Part shown: in pieces, positions 53,901-61,156 of the stretch
Layout: every line of letters begins with the position of its first letter
Position numbering within the stretch: position 1 is the stretch's first letter
NCBI GenBank assembly: GCA_038562555.1
Contig: JBCFBK010000032.1
Coordinates: forward strand, 1 to 64,000
Direction: 5' to 3'
Length of the DNA stretch: 64,000 bases
DNA from: JBCFBK01 sp038562555
Lineage (GTDB): Bacteria > Bacteroidota > Bacteroidia > Bacteroidales > Prolixibacteraceae
Translations under genes and position numbers: made by a program
Notes under the pieces: model-generated
What the model was told of the DNA's origin: nothing
Database searches by the model: none
What the model saw: only the letters and a program-made list of their open reading frames with translations

Positions 53901-54469
53901 TCATGGATACTGAAGTTTATTCCAACACGGGCGGACAGGCTTCCAAGGCAACGCCGGTGGGTGCAGTGGCCAAATTTGCCGCTTCAGGAAAGAAGATCAG
54001 GAAGAAAGATCTGGGCATGATTGCCATGTCGTATGGATATGTGTATGTTGCTCAGGTTGCCATGGGCGCAAATCAGGCCCAATACCTCAAAGCCCTGCGT
54101 GAAGCAGAAGCTTATCCGGGTCCGTCATTGATTATAGCTTATTCCCCATGTATTAACCACGGATTGCGTGCCGGCATGGGCAAATCACAGGAAGAAGAAA
54201 AACTTGCTGTTGAAGCCGGGTACTGGTCGCTTTACCGGTATAATCCGCTGTTGGAAAATGAAAATAAAAATCCGTTCGTGATGGATTCAAAAGAACCGGA
54301 TTGGAGTAAGTTCCAGGATTTCCTTGGCGGTGAAGTACGGTATACGTCGCTGAAAAAGGCTTTCCCGGAGCAGGCCCTTGAACTGTTTAAGGCGGCCGGG
54401 GAAAATGCAAAATGGAGATACGCTTCTTATAAGCGGTTGGAAGCAATGAGTTTTGCAACAGAACAATAA
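50921..54469 (+). CDS. nifJ: pyruvate:ferredoxin (flavodoxin) oxidoreductase, single-chain
   Basis: A 1182-residue homodimeric enzyme that oxidises pyruvate to acetyl-CoA and CO2 with reduction of ferredoxin. Domains in order are the pyrimidine-binding domain (YPITPSSTMAEYVDEWAAKE near the N-terminus), domain II/III, a gamma-type domain (TVGANKNSIKIIGE), and a two-[4Fe-4S] ferredoxin domain with CIQCNQCAYVCP (about 691) and CTGCGNCADVCP (about 749). The TPP domain has CAGCGETPYIKL and GDGWAYDIGFGGLDHVLASG (about 968), then NTGGQASKATP. Length matches the family. It marks anaerobic energy metabolism. A bidirectional hairpin follows. Confidence 0.97.
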   Translation: MAKDKKFITCDGNYAAAYISYMFSEVACIYPITPSSTMAEYVDEWAAKEKTNIFGRPVRLAEMQSEAGAAGAVHGSLQSGALTSTYTASQGLLLMIPNMYKIAGELLPTVFHVSARALASHALSIFGDHSDVYATRQTGFAMLAAGSVQEEMDLAGVSHLATIKSRVPFLSFFDGFRTSHEIQKIECLDQEDYIPLIDQKALAGFRARALNPDSPVTRGTAQNPDIFFQAREASNPFYDAVPDIVEGYMQEIAKLTGREYHPFDYYGAPDAENIIIAMGSVTETIKETIDHLASQGKKVGLMAVHLYRPFSAKYFMNVVPASVKRIAVLDRSKEPGANGEPLYLDVKDLFYGRENAPLIIGGRYGLGSKDTTPSQILAVYENLERNEPKNGFTLGIVDDVTFKSLPLKEEIKISPDNIYEAKFYGLGSDGTVGANKNSIKIIGESTDKYCQGYFEYDSKKSGGFTCSHLRFGDSPIRSTYFVTTPDFVACHVPAYINLYDVLKGLKKGGSFLLNSIWDDEETKRRLPDHMKRHLAKNQINFYVINGTKLGEELGLGTRTNTIMQSAFFKITNVIPFDVAVDQMKKAIVKSYGKKGEKIVNMNFAAVDAGGQYVRKIDVPVEWADLKLEDELAAGDRPEYISKFVDVINAQKGNDLPVSIFSGYEDGTFQAGTSSFEKRGIAVNVPEWIADNCIQCNQCAYVCPHAAIRPFLLNEEELANAPEGTEARVATPVKQFGGLNFRIQVSVLDCTGCGNCADVCPAKTKALEMKPLGTQESQIQRWNYMDRHVTYKETIVEKEKSVKNSQFAQPLFEFSGACAGCGETPYIKLITQLYGERMMVANATGCSSIYGGSAPSTPYCKNKISGQGPSWANSLFEDNAEFGFGMAEGVSFQRDRIESVMKTALASGISDAERTAFEAWIAAKNNAEQTKAASANVIAVLDGNEAGYARDILSLKQYLVKRSVWIFGGDGWAYDIGFGGLDHVLASGEDVNVLVMDTEVYSNTGGQASKATPVGAVAKFAASGKKIRKKDLGMIAMSYGYVYVAQVAMGANQAQYLKALREAEAYPGPSLIIAYSPCINHGLRAGMGKSQEEEKLAVEAGYWSLYRYNPLLENENKNPFVMDSKEPDWSKFQDFLGGEVRYTSLKKAFPEQALELFKAAGENAKWRYASYKRLEAMSFATEQ

Positions 54470-54490
54470 AAAAACCACGCTATATAAATC

Positions 54491-54524
54491 GAAAGCCACC
54501 ATCGGGAAACTGATGGTGGCTTTC
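54491..54524. terminator. bidirectional terminator between nifJ and nagB
   Basis: A perfect 13-bp stem (54491-54503 with 54512-54524) with an 8-nt loop lies 21 bp after the nifJ stop, between two convergent genes. GAAA and TTTC at its ends give short T-tracts on both strands. Confidence 0.75.
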
Positions 54525-54528
54525 TTAT

Positions 54529-54545
54529 AGTATCAAGACACAAGA
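54529..54545 (-). repeat. second copy of dispersed 17-bp intergenic repeat
   Basis: The 17 bases here are the exact reverse complement of 27456-27472 in the MATE-cbiK spacer. The copy sits just outside the nifJ/nagB hairpin, in non-coding DNA. Confidence 0.6.
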
Positions 54546-54596
54546 CATTAAGACTTACAAACACCGGACAGATTCATCTTTATACTTGTGTCTGAA

Positions 54597-55424
54597 TTAC
54601 CAGACCAGGTCGGATGTGATCAGGCTGTCAGGGTTGAGGTTAGCCGCTTCAATCGACTTGAAATGACGATAGGTACCTACTTTTAGTTCGTAAGTGGCCT
54701 GCTCATCGCAGACAATCATGCCCTTCGGGTGTAGCTGCAGGGCGCTGATCGTCCACATGTGGTTAATCCCTTCTTCAACCGCATGCTTCAAGCCGCGTGC
54801 CTTGCCGTGACCGTTGACAATTATAACTACTTCTTTCGAGTCAAGAATAGTAGCTACACCTACGGTCAGTGCCAGTTTAGGGACCTGGTTTACGTCATTG
54901 TTAAAAAAGCGGGAATTGGCAACGATCGTGTCATAATTCAACTCTTTGTCCCTGGTCCGTGAGGCCAGCGAAGAACCCGGCTCATTGAAGGCGATATGGC
55001 CGTCAGGGCCAATGCCACCCAAAAACAGATCAATACCTCCCAAATCCTTCATTTTCTGCTCATAGCCGGCGCATTCGGCTTTTATGTCAAGGGCGTTTCC
55101 ATTCAGAATGTTAACGTTGGAGGGCTGAATGTCAATATGACTGAACAGGTTTTCCCACATAAATGTATAGTAACTTTGCGGATGGTCTTTTGGAATGCCA
55201 ACATACTCGTCCATATTAAAGGTCACCACGTTTTTGAAAGAAATGGTTCCCGCCCGGCACAAGGCGATCAGCTCCCTGTACACGCCAAGCGGGGAAGAGC
55301 CCGTTGGCAATCCGAGCACAAATGGTTTTCCGGCTGTGGCGTCCGATAACTGAATTTTACGCGCAATATAATTTGCAGTCCACCTGGACATGCTCTCGTA
55401 GTTGTCCTGAATAATTAATCTCAT
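54597..55424 (-). CDS. nagB: glucosamine-6-phosphate deaminase
   Basis: A 275-residue cytoplasmic enzyme that converts glucosamine-6-phosphate to fructose-6-phosphate and ammonia. The signatures are FVLGLPTGSSPLGVYRELIA, VTFNMDEYVGIPKDHPQSYY and the active-site loop FLGGIGPDGHIAFNEPGSSL. It is the third gene of an operon, overlapping the DUF4954 gene by four bases (ATGA). It would channel amino sugars, such as GlcNAc released by hexosaminidases, into glycolysis. No nagA is in the window. Confidence 0.96.
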   Translation of the reverse strand: MRLIIQDNYESMSRWTANYIARKIQLSDATAGKPFVLGLPTGSSPLGVYRELIALCRAGTISFKNVVTFNMDEYVGIPKDHPQSYYTFMWENLFSHIDIQPSNVNILNGNALDIKAECAGYEQKMKDLGGIDLFLGGIGPDGHIAFNEPGSSLASRTRDKELNYDTIVANSRFFNNDVNQVPKLALTVGVATILDSKEVVIIVNGHGKARGLKHAVEEGINHMWTISALQLHPKGMIVCDEQATYELKVGTYRHFKSIEAANLNPDSLITSDLVW

Positions 55425-57445
55425 AACGTTGGTAGTTTTTGGGCTTCTTTCAATTGTTGAATCACCCGGTTCCCCAGGTTTTTCTTTCTTTCTATGTGAT
55501 TACAGATTTCCTTTACAAAATCATTGTTTTCGAAACGGCCTCTTACCTGTTCAAAGTCCCGCTGTTTAATCTTTTCGTCGCCGTCAATGCCAAATCCTGT
55601 CATAGCATCCATCCGGAATTCTTTTTTTGCATCATCGTAAAGCATGCGGTCTATTTCAATGACGCTTTCCCGCCATTCTCTAACCATTTCGATTAATTCA
55701 TCAATGGTGAAACTTCCGACTGGTTTGCCCAGGTAGCTTTCGATAAAACTGGCTGTCCAGTTCCATTCATATTCATAATAATGGCTGTGGAGTTGACTGA
55801 AAAATTCTTCCACCTGTTCTAGACGCGTAATTTCATTATCTTCGATGGCTGTCAGAAACTTATCAATCTCTGTTTTTGGGGCAATCAATCCGGACAGATC
55901 AATCCAGTCGCCCTTGCCGGTCGGGCTCTTCGGGGTCAGACATTCGCTTACTTTCTCGGGAGAAGTAAGCGGACATTGGTTCAGCCGCGTGATCACTGAA
56001 TTGCCGATAAACTTCATGATGGCCAATCGGTATAGTTGGATTCCGCGTTTAAGGGAAGTGCTTTTTATCTTTGTGTTATTATAAGAAAATACCTCAGTTG
56101 TTTCGCCCGATATATGACTGATTTGCTGCAGAATATTAATGGCATTACTCATTTTTTGAATGGTAAACGGGCTGAGCAGGTTAAAATTGATGTGATCCAT
56201 GATATAGGGGTCGGTTCGCCTGTCGCGGCGCGGCCACTTCATCACATCACGGATGGTTCCGACGCTTTTCAGATTAATGCCGGGTACCAGCCAGCTCTCA
56301 TCATCGTTTTCGATGAGGTAGGAGAAGGGCATATTGGAGGTATCTGAATTTTTGTAATGACGCCCCATGACCAGCGTGAACGCACCGATCTTGGCCGGCC
56401 ATAACAGGTAGGAATCGCTTGTTGTTTTTGAGCCCCGTTCCACAATGCCGTGATGAATAGGACCCAGCTTGTACATATGATTACTCTGGTTGGAGCCGCT
56501 TCCGGCATTGCAAAATGAGAACATGCCGGCGATCAGTAAAGTAGACTTATGATGGGTAACGGTATAGGGTCCTGCAAAGACAGAACATGCCTCGCCGTGA
56601 AAACCCTGGCAATTGGCAAAAAAGAGCGATTGCTGAGCTGAATATTGTGATCCAAGAGAGCATCCCTGGCCGACAAAACAATTCGCTACAATAGCTCCGT
56701 CTGAAACCTCCGAACCAGACGAAATGATGAAATCTTTCATGATCACGTCATGCCCGATCCTGACCGGCGCAAACTCACTCCCGTTCAGAGAGCCGTTTTC
56801 GAGCAGACTGGCACCATCGATAGTAGTATAGGGACCGATTCTGACGTTTGTAATCCTCCTGCAATTGCAAATCCGCGTATGGTGGCCAATAACCCCCTGG
56901 ACCGAGCTGATTTTTTTTGTATAGGCTTCAACCATGGCCTCCAGCGACAGTATCGCTTTATCACGGTGTTTGTAAAAGGCCATGATATAGGCGAGATGAG
57001 CCGAAAGTTTGTCGTAAATCACCACCTTCCTTCCTCCGGTTTCGTCGAGGACCTGAACCTTCACTCCGTTTCCGAAGGAGCAAAGGCCCTCAACGGCACA
57101 GATATCGGTATTGTCGATGATCACATGATCTTCGATCCGGTAGTTGGCGATGTAATTTTTAATGTGATTGATGTAAACATGGTTGCCAACGGAACAGTTG
57201 TGCAGGTGTGCATAGTAAATACCGCAATCTTTTTTTACGCCGCCAAAAAGGGTGATTTGTTCGGCCTGTTGCCCCAGATAAATGGTACCGCTGAACCGGG
57301 TGAAATGATAGCGGGACGGATCAAAGGGAGTGGCGACAAATATGCTTTCCCAGTTTTCGCTGGTACAATTTCCGTTTTTTAATAATTTGATTTCACCGTC
57401 AGTCAACCGACGGTAACCTGTGTGCAAGGAATCGGGTTGATCCAT
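55421..57445 (-). CDS. DUF4954 family left-handed beta-helix protein
   Basis: A 674-residue cytoplasmic protein with no signal peptide. Residues about 70-340 contain hexapeptide-like strands typical of left-handed beta-helix acyl/nucleotidyl-transferase folds (HLHNCSVGNHVYINHIKNYI, HDVIMKDFIISSGSEVSDGA, CFVGQGCSLGSQYSAQQSLF). The C-terminal third is helical. It matches the DUF4954 family, found mostly in Bacteroidota, whose activity is unknown. The four-base overlap with nagB and the 15-bp gap from the small upstream gene indicate one operon and suggest a link to amino-sugar or sugar-phosphate metabolism. It is not a catalytic GlmU homologue by visible motifs. Confidence 0.82.
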   Translation of the reverse strand: MDQPDSLHTGYRRLTDGEIKLLKNGNCTSENWESIFVATPFDPSRYHFTRFSGTIYLGQQAEQITLFGGVKKDCGIYYAHLHNCSVGNHVYINHIKNYIANYRIEDHVIIDNTDICAVEGLCSFGNGVKVQVLDETGGRKVVIYDKLSAHLAYIMAFYKHRDKAILSLEAMVEAYTKKISSVQGVIGHHTRICNCRRITNVRIGPYTTIDGASLLENGSLNGSEFAPVRIGHDVIMKDFIISSGSEVSDGAIVANCFVGQGCSLGSQYSAQQSLFFANCQGFHGEACSVFAGPYTVTHHKSTLLIAGMFSFCNAGSGSNQSNHMYKLGPIHHGIVERGSKTTSDSYLLWPAKIGAFTLVMGRHYKNSDTSNMPFSYLIENDDESWLVPGINLKSVGTIRDVMKWPRRDRRTDPYIMDHINFNLLSPFTIQKMSNAINILQQISHISGETTEVFSYNNTKIKSTSLKRGIQLYRLAIMKFIGNSVITRLNQCPLTSPEKVSECLTPKSPTGKGDWIDLSGLIAPKTEIDKFLTAIEDNEITRLEQVEEFFSQLHSHYYEYEWNWTASFIESYLGKPVGSFTIDELIEMVREWRESVIEIDRMLYDDAKKEFRMDAMTGFGIDGDEKIKQRDFEQVRGRFENNDFVKEICNHIERKKNLGNRVIQQLKEAQKLPTL

Positions 57446-57460
57446 GTTTTTTAATTAAGG

Positions 57461-57736
57461 CTATTTTACTTCAGATAATTTCGCCTCAAATTTAAAACAA
57501 GTTTCTTTCTTTTGGGAATAAATATAAAAACCTTCTGTATTTCCTTCACCAATAATGAAAATTCGTAAGTCGGGATAATTGCGTGAAACCTCCCGGATCG
57601 ATTTCATGCTGATATTATTTTTTTGCATCCATTGAGAAGTTTTGAACTCGCCAATAACAAGTCTTCTTCCGGTCAGAGAGGCTTTACGAAAAATTTCAAG
57701 CGACAAATTGTAATCGATATTTTTGAAATTATCCAT
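57461..57736 (-). CDS. small conserved-looking protein of unknown function
   Basis: A 91-residue soluble protein, the first gene of the operon with DUF4954 and nagB. It has no signal peptide or membrane segment. The pattern of strands and helices (GRRLVIGEFKTSQWMQKNN, REVSRNYPDLRIFIIGEG, GFYIYSQKKETCFKFEAKLS) suggests a compact alpha/beta domain. No family was recognised. The 15-bp gap to the next gene supports it being real. GGAAAGATA upstream (minus-strand TATCTTTCC) is a poor -7 candidate. Confidence 0.6.
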   Translation of the reverse strand: MDNFKNIDYNLSLEIFRKASLTGRRLVIGEFKTSQWMQKNNISMKSIREVSRNYPDLRIFIIGEGNTEGFYIYSQKKETCFKFEAKLSEVK

Positions 57737-57852
57737 GGTTCATATTCGTAAGTCCCGGAAAGATACCTTATTCCGGATTAACGGAAAATAGGTTTTCCGG
57801 TTAATTTGTCAAATGGCTGTTATGGGATACCGAACGTGCCGGAAGAGTTATC

Positions 57853-57880
57853 AAAAAAACGCCGGCATAAAACGCCGGCG
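57853..57880 (-). terminator. terminator for the FadL-like gene (minus strand)
   Basis: CGCCGGC (57860-57866) and GCCGGCG (57874-57880) form a 7-bp GC stem with a 7-nt loop. On the minus strand a run of seven T (57859-57853) follows. Confidence 0.8.
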
Positions 57881-57893
57881 CTTTCATCAGTTA

Positions 57894-57941
57894 TTAAAAT
57901 CTAAACCCTAAGTAAACAAAACGGCTGATTTTGCTCAAGCC
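57894..57941 (-). pseudogene. relic of an outer-membrane barrel C-terminus
   Basis: Just after the FadL-like stop, in a +1-shifted frame, the minus strand encodes GLSKISRFVYLGFRF and a stop. The last residues repeat the LGFRF ending of the intact gene and match the terminal strand used by barrel assembly. It has no start codon of its own. It looks like a decayed copy of the C-terminus of a related outer-membrane protein or a partial duplication. Confidence 0.45.
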
Positions 57942-57957
57942 GGTTCTCCGGCAGACT

Positions 57958-59514
57958 CTAAAATCTGAACCCTAACGTAAAGGTCAGGTGGTCGCTCAGA
58001 TTCTTGAATTTTGCTGTCGGAGATGTATAGGTTGCCGCATTTGTATCCGTATCGGTAATATCGGGCAAATTGTATATATTCAGATAGCTCTTGGAATCGA
58101 TATGTTTATATGCCAGATCGATAAAGAACCCGTTGGCTTTCCAGCCAATTCCTCCGGAATAGGTAAAGGTGTCGGCATCTCCGTTCGGTTGGGTCACGCC
58201 AAAAGAGGTTTCTTTATATGGGCTCGGAAAATACTCAAATCCTCCACGAAGGCTGAAATACTCGCTCAGGCGTAATTCTCCTCCTATATGCAAATTTCCT
58301 GCCGACTGCAGGGCCTCCTTGATCTCGTCGTTTTCCCCGTTAAACTCGTAGCCATCGGCCCCATCGCTCAGCTTGATCTTCGAATAATCCACCCATTCGT
58401 AATCGATACTGACCAATCCCACTTTACCGATCACATAGGCAGCACTGAAAATAGCTTTCATCGGCGTTTGCAGTTCATAGTCGTAGTCGCCATAGGGAGA
58501 AAATGCCTCATAATTCGTAACAGTTCCGGTGCTTTCATCCAGTGTAATAGCCGAATACATATCATTATAAAAACTGTCGTGCAGGTCATAGAATGTTGGC
58601 GTATGCAAGGCAACTCCTAAACGCAGAGGGTCGATCGGCTTAACGATTATGCCTATTTTGGCATTGTAGCCGGTACCTGTTGTTTTCAGATAAGTATCGA
58701 ATGTATAATCATTAAAATGCTGAATGCTGTTATCGGCGTCATACTCAAACAGGCTGGTCCTTTCTTTGAAATAGACATTCTGTATCCCCAGGGTAGCACC
58801 CAGGTACACCCGGTGATTGAAATTGGCTGCCACGGAGAACACATATTCATCAACGCTTCCTTTTTGTGAAAGCGATTTTCGTTGACTGTGTTCATAGTTT
58901 TGGAAATTCGATGGGTTCGCTGTAGCCAGCATATCGTGTTCGTATAAGCCATCGTTGTTGTCGTCATAAATCAGGTTTGTCCCCAATTCAGTGACGGCAA
59001 GCTGTTCGTAGTACTCGTCAAGATCTTCGGGAGCCAGGTCGTCGGAGTTTACTATAAATAAATCCAGCATAGACGAAGTGGCGTTGTCTCCGTAGACCAA
59101 CTTTTTCATATTAAAATCGCTCATCCGGTTATACCCGATCCCAAGGTTGACGCTGATCAGCGGGCTGCCATTATTCTGCATGGAATTGAAGGTAGCCACA
59201 TACCCGATGTTTGGCACACTGAGATGAAAATTGGATTCGTTGGTAGTCCGTCCCAGATAAATCCCGTCTACGTTGTTTTCTCCCATCCGGGTAGTCAATA
59301 TAAATTCACCGCTGCGATAAAGTCCGATACCTGCCGGGTTGATGCTGGCCGAGGTAAAGTCGCCGCCCAACGATCCGAATGCATTTCCCATAGCCGTGGC
59401 CCTGGCCGTACCGTTAAGCCGGTAATCGGACAAACGCAGGGCATCCGTCAATCCCTGGCTCCATGCTGCTGAACAGATCAGGAGCAGGATGGCTGTATAT
59501 TGAATCTTCTTCAT
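57958..59514 (-). CDS. OmpP1/FadL family outer-membrane transporter
   Basis: A 518-residue outer-membrane barrel. The signal peptide from the ATG at 59514 ends in AAWSQ; an ATG at 59538 adds eight residues and is less likely. The N-terminus has the FadL-type GTARATAMGNAFGSLGGDFT and SINPAGIGLY. Many amphipathic strands follow, ending in LTFTLGFRF with a terminal Phe. FadL-like channels admit hydrophobic compounds. A variable region carries Asp-rich loops (YDDNNDGLYEHD). It follows a lipoprotein gene by 33 bp on the same strand and is terminated by a GC hairpin. Confidence 0.88.
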   Translation of the reverse strand: MKKIQYTAILLLICSAAWSQGLTDALRLSDYRLNGTARATAMGNAFGSLGGDFTSASINPAGIGLYRSGEFILTTRMGENNVDGIYLGRTTNESNFHLSVPNIGYVATFNSMQNNGSPLISVNLGIGYNRMSDFNMKKLVYGDNATSSMLDLFIVNSDDLAPEDLDEYYEQLAVTELGTNLIYDDNNDGLYEHDMLATANPSNFQNYEHSQRKSLSQKGSVDEYVFSVAANFNHRVYLGATLGIQNVYFKERTSLFEYDADNSIQHFNDYTFDTYLKTTGTGYNAKIGIIVKPIDPLRLGVALHTPTFYDLHDSFYNDMYSAITLDESTGTVTNYEAFSPYGDYDYELQTPMKAIFSAAYVIGKVGLVSIDYEWVDYSKIKLSDGADGYEFNGENDEIKEALQSAGNLHIGGELRLSEYFSLRGGFEYFPSPYKETSFGVTQPNGDADTFTYSGGIGWKANGFFIDLAYKHIDSKSYLNIYNLPDITDTDTNAATYTSPTAKFKNLSDHLTFTLGFRF

Positions 59515-59547
59515 AAGATATTTTTTTACTTTATGCAAATTCCTTTT

Positions 59548-60915
59548 TTACCTGCGCCCGCTGCCACCACCACTGCTCCTTGAAGAACCACCTCCGGAGC
59601 CGCTTGAAACACCCGAAGACCGGGAAGGATTGCTGCTTGGTGTGTAGCTGCTTCCCGACGAACGGGCAGGACTGCTGCTCCTTGTCGGAGCCGTATAGGT
59701 TTGCGTTGGCGTGCTGCGTGTACTCGAACCCCTGTTGTAAGAAGTGCCCGAACGGTATGTACTTCTGGTTTTGGGCTCTGTGGTGGTCGTAGCCGGAGCC
59801 GTATAGGTTCTTGTGTTTGAGCTGTTGTTATAGCTGGAACGTGTCACTGTCCGGGGCTTGCTGTAACTCGGCGTATAGCTTCTGCTCTGGGTTGAGCTTC
59901 TCTGATAACTGGCACCCGGAACGGAAGTTCTTACAGTGGTGCCTGACTGAACGGCAGGTGCAGTTTGCCGGGTGCCCGAGACGCTTGTGCGTCCCGAAGG
60001 ACTAACGGCTGCATCTCTTCCGGAAGTGCTGATGGTTGTACCTGAAGCCGGCGTTGCCCTCCTCCGTTCCATGATCGTGGAGGAAGATGACCGGCTGACA
60101 GACGATCTGCTTACCGTACCTGAACCCGTACCGGATACGGAAGAACTCCTTCTTCCGGAAACTGTTGTTCCTGATGGGCGGTTCAGGCTCGAAGCGCTGC
60201 TCCGGCCTCCGTAACTGCTGTTTCTGTTCACGCTTGAATAGGATGACCGACGGTGCCCGTAGCGGTAATTATCGTTATCATAATAGTAGCCGCCTCCATG
60301 ATGATGATGTGGATATCCCGAATAATACCCCCAGTAGGAGTAGGGACTATGCCAGTAACTGTAAGGAGAATACCAGCTCCAGCCTATGCCAAACGAGCCG
60401 TACCCGTACCAGAAGGAACTACCGGGCCAGTAATAATCATAGTACCCCCACGAGTAGTAGGGCGAATAAAACGGATCGTAATACCAGGTGTCCCAATAGA
60501 ACGGATCGTAGAACGGATAACGGTGAAACCGGTTAATGCGGTAAGCAAAACCGATCTCGTCGCCTTCGTAATAGTTGTTGATGATCGTATTACCACCATT
60601 TTCATTTTCAAGATAGGTTGTATCGGACCCCACCAATTCCATGTCATCCATGTTATACACGTAGGCGTCAGCGTTCGGACGGTCGGTTGTGAAAACATGG
60701 TTTTCCCGGTTGTCGGTATCCCTTATAACCAGAGGCGTTGAATCGGCATCCCGCCCTGAACTGCCTGACGACTGTTCTGCAACGACTGGTGGCGGAACAT
60801 CTCCCGGAGAGAAATAGATATCATCATATCTATCGGTAACGTATGACCCGGTGGTACAAGCGCCCAGGAGAAGCGTGGTTGCTATTGCCGGGAAGAATGT
60901 AGCCTTGAATTTCAT
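59548..60915 (-). CDS. low-complexity lipoprotein (Tyr/Trp-rich then Ser/Thr/Arg-rich)
   Basis: A 455-residue predicted lipoprotein. The ATG at 60915 gives a signal peptide with lipobox LGAC (Cys near 20); an upstream ATG at 60969 is less suitable. A charged segment (about 25-120) is followed by a Tyr/Trp-rich stretch (about 130-215, with YDPFYWDTWYYDPFYSPYY), a His/Gly patch (YPHHHHGGGYYYDND), and then about 230 residues rich in Ser, Thr, Arg, Gly and Pro that look disordered. No enzyme domain is seen. It is probably a surface or periplasmic scaffold or adhesive protein. It is co-oriented with the FadL-like gene 33 bp downstream. Confidence 0.75.
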   Translation of the reverse strand: MKFKATFFPAIATTLLLGACTTGSYVTDRYDDIYFSPGDVPPPVVAEQSSGSSGRDADSTPLVIRDTDNRENHVFTTDRPNADAYVYNMDDMELVGSDTTYLENENGGNTIINNYYEGDEIGFAYRINRFHRYPFYDPFYWDTWYYDPFYSPYYSWGYYDYYWPGSSFWYGYGSFGIGWSWYSPYSYWHSPYSYWGYYSGYPHHHHGGGYYYDNDNYRYGHRRSSYSSVNRNSSYGGRSSASSLNRPSGTTVSGRRSSSVSGTGSGTVSRSSVSRSSSSTIMERRRATPASGTTISTSGRDAAVSPSGRTSVSGTRQTAPAVQSGTTVRTSVPGASYQRSSTQSRSYTPSYSKPRTVTRSSYNNSSNTRTYTAPATTTTEPKTRSTYRSGTSYNRGSSTRSTPTQTYTAPTRSSSPARSSGSSYTPSSNPSRSSGVSSGSGGGSSRSSGGGSGRR

Positions 60916-61085
60916 GTTGTTATTTTTTAAAATTAATTTCCGAATTTTTAGTATCAGTGATCGTTTCATAGATCATTCTCCGGTGAAAAATATTTACCGG
61001 AAGGATCAGGTTCTTATCTGTAAAGTTTAAGTTTTTTGGCTCGGTTCATAATCAAATCTCCCTTATCTTTTAAAAATAAATTTAT

Positions 61086-61093
61086 TTACTTTG
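61086..61093 (+). promoter_or_regulatory. candidate -7 box of proS
   Basis: TTACTTTG is a 7/8 match to TAnnTTTG, followed by CAGC as in many Bacteroidota promoters. It is 64 nt upstream of the ATG. No clear -33 TTG is at the expected distance. Confidence 0.35.
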
Positions 61094-61156
61094 CAGCGAT
61101 CTTAACTTTTTACAAATCTATACTTAAAAAGCAAATACCATACCAAATAAAAAGAG

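Noticed and set aside
60253..60741. 162-residue plus-strand frame rich in Val/Ile opposite the Tyr-rich lipoprotein
   Set aside because: The composition simply mirrors the low-complexity Tyr, Asn and Asp codons of the minus-strand gene.
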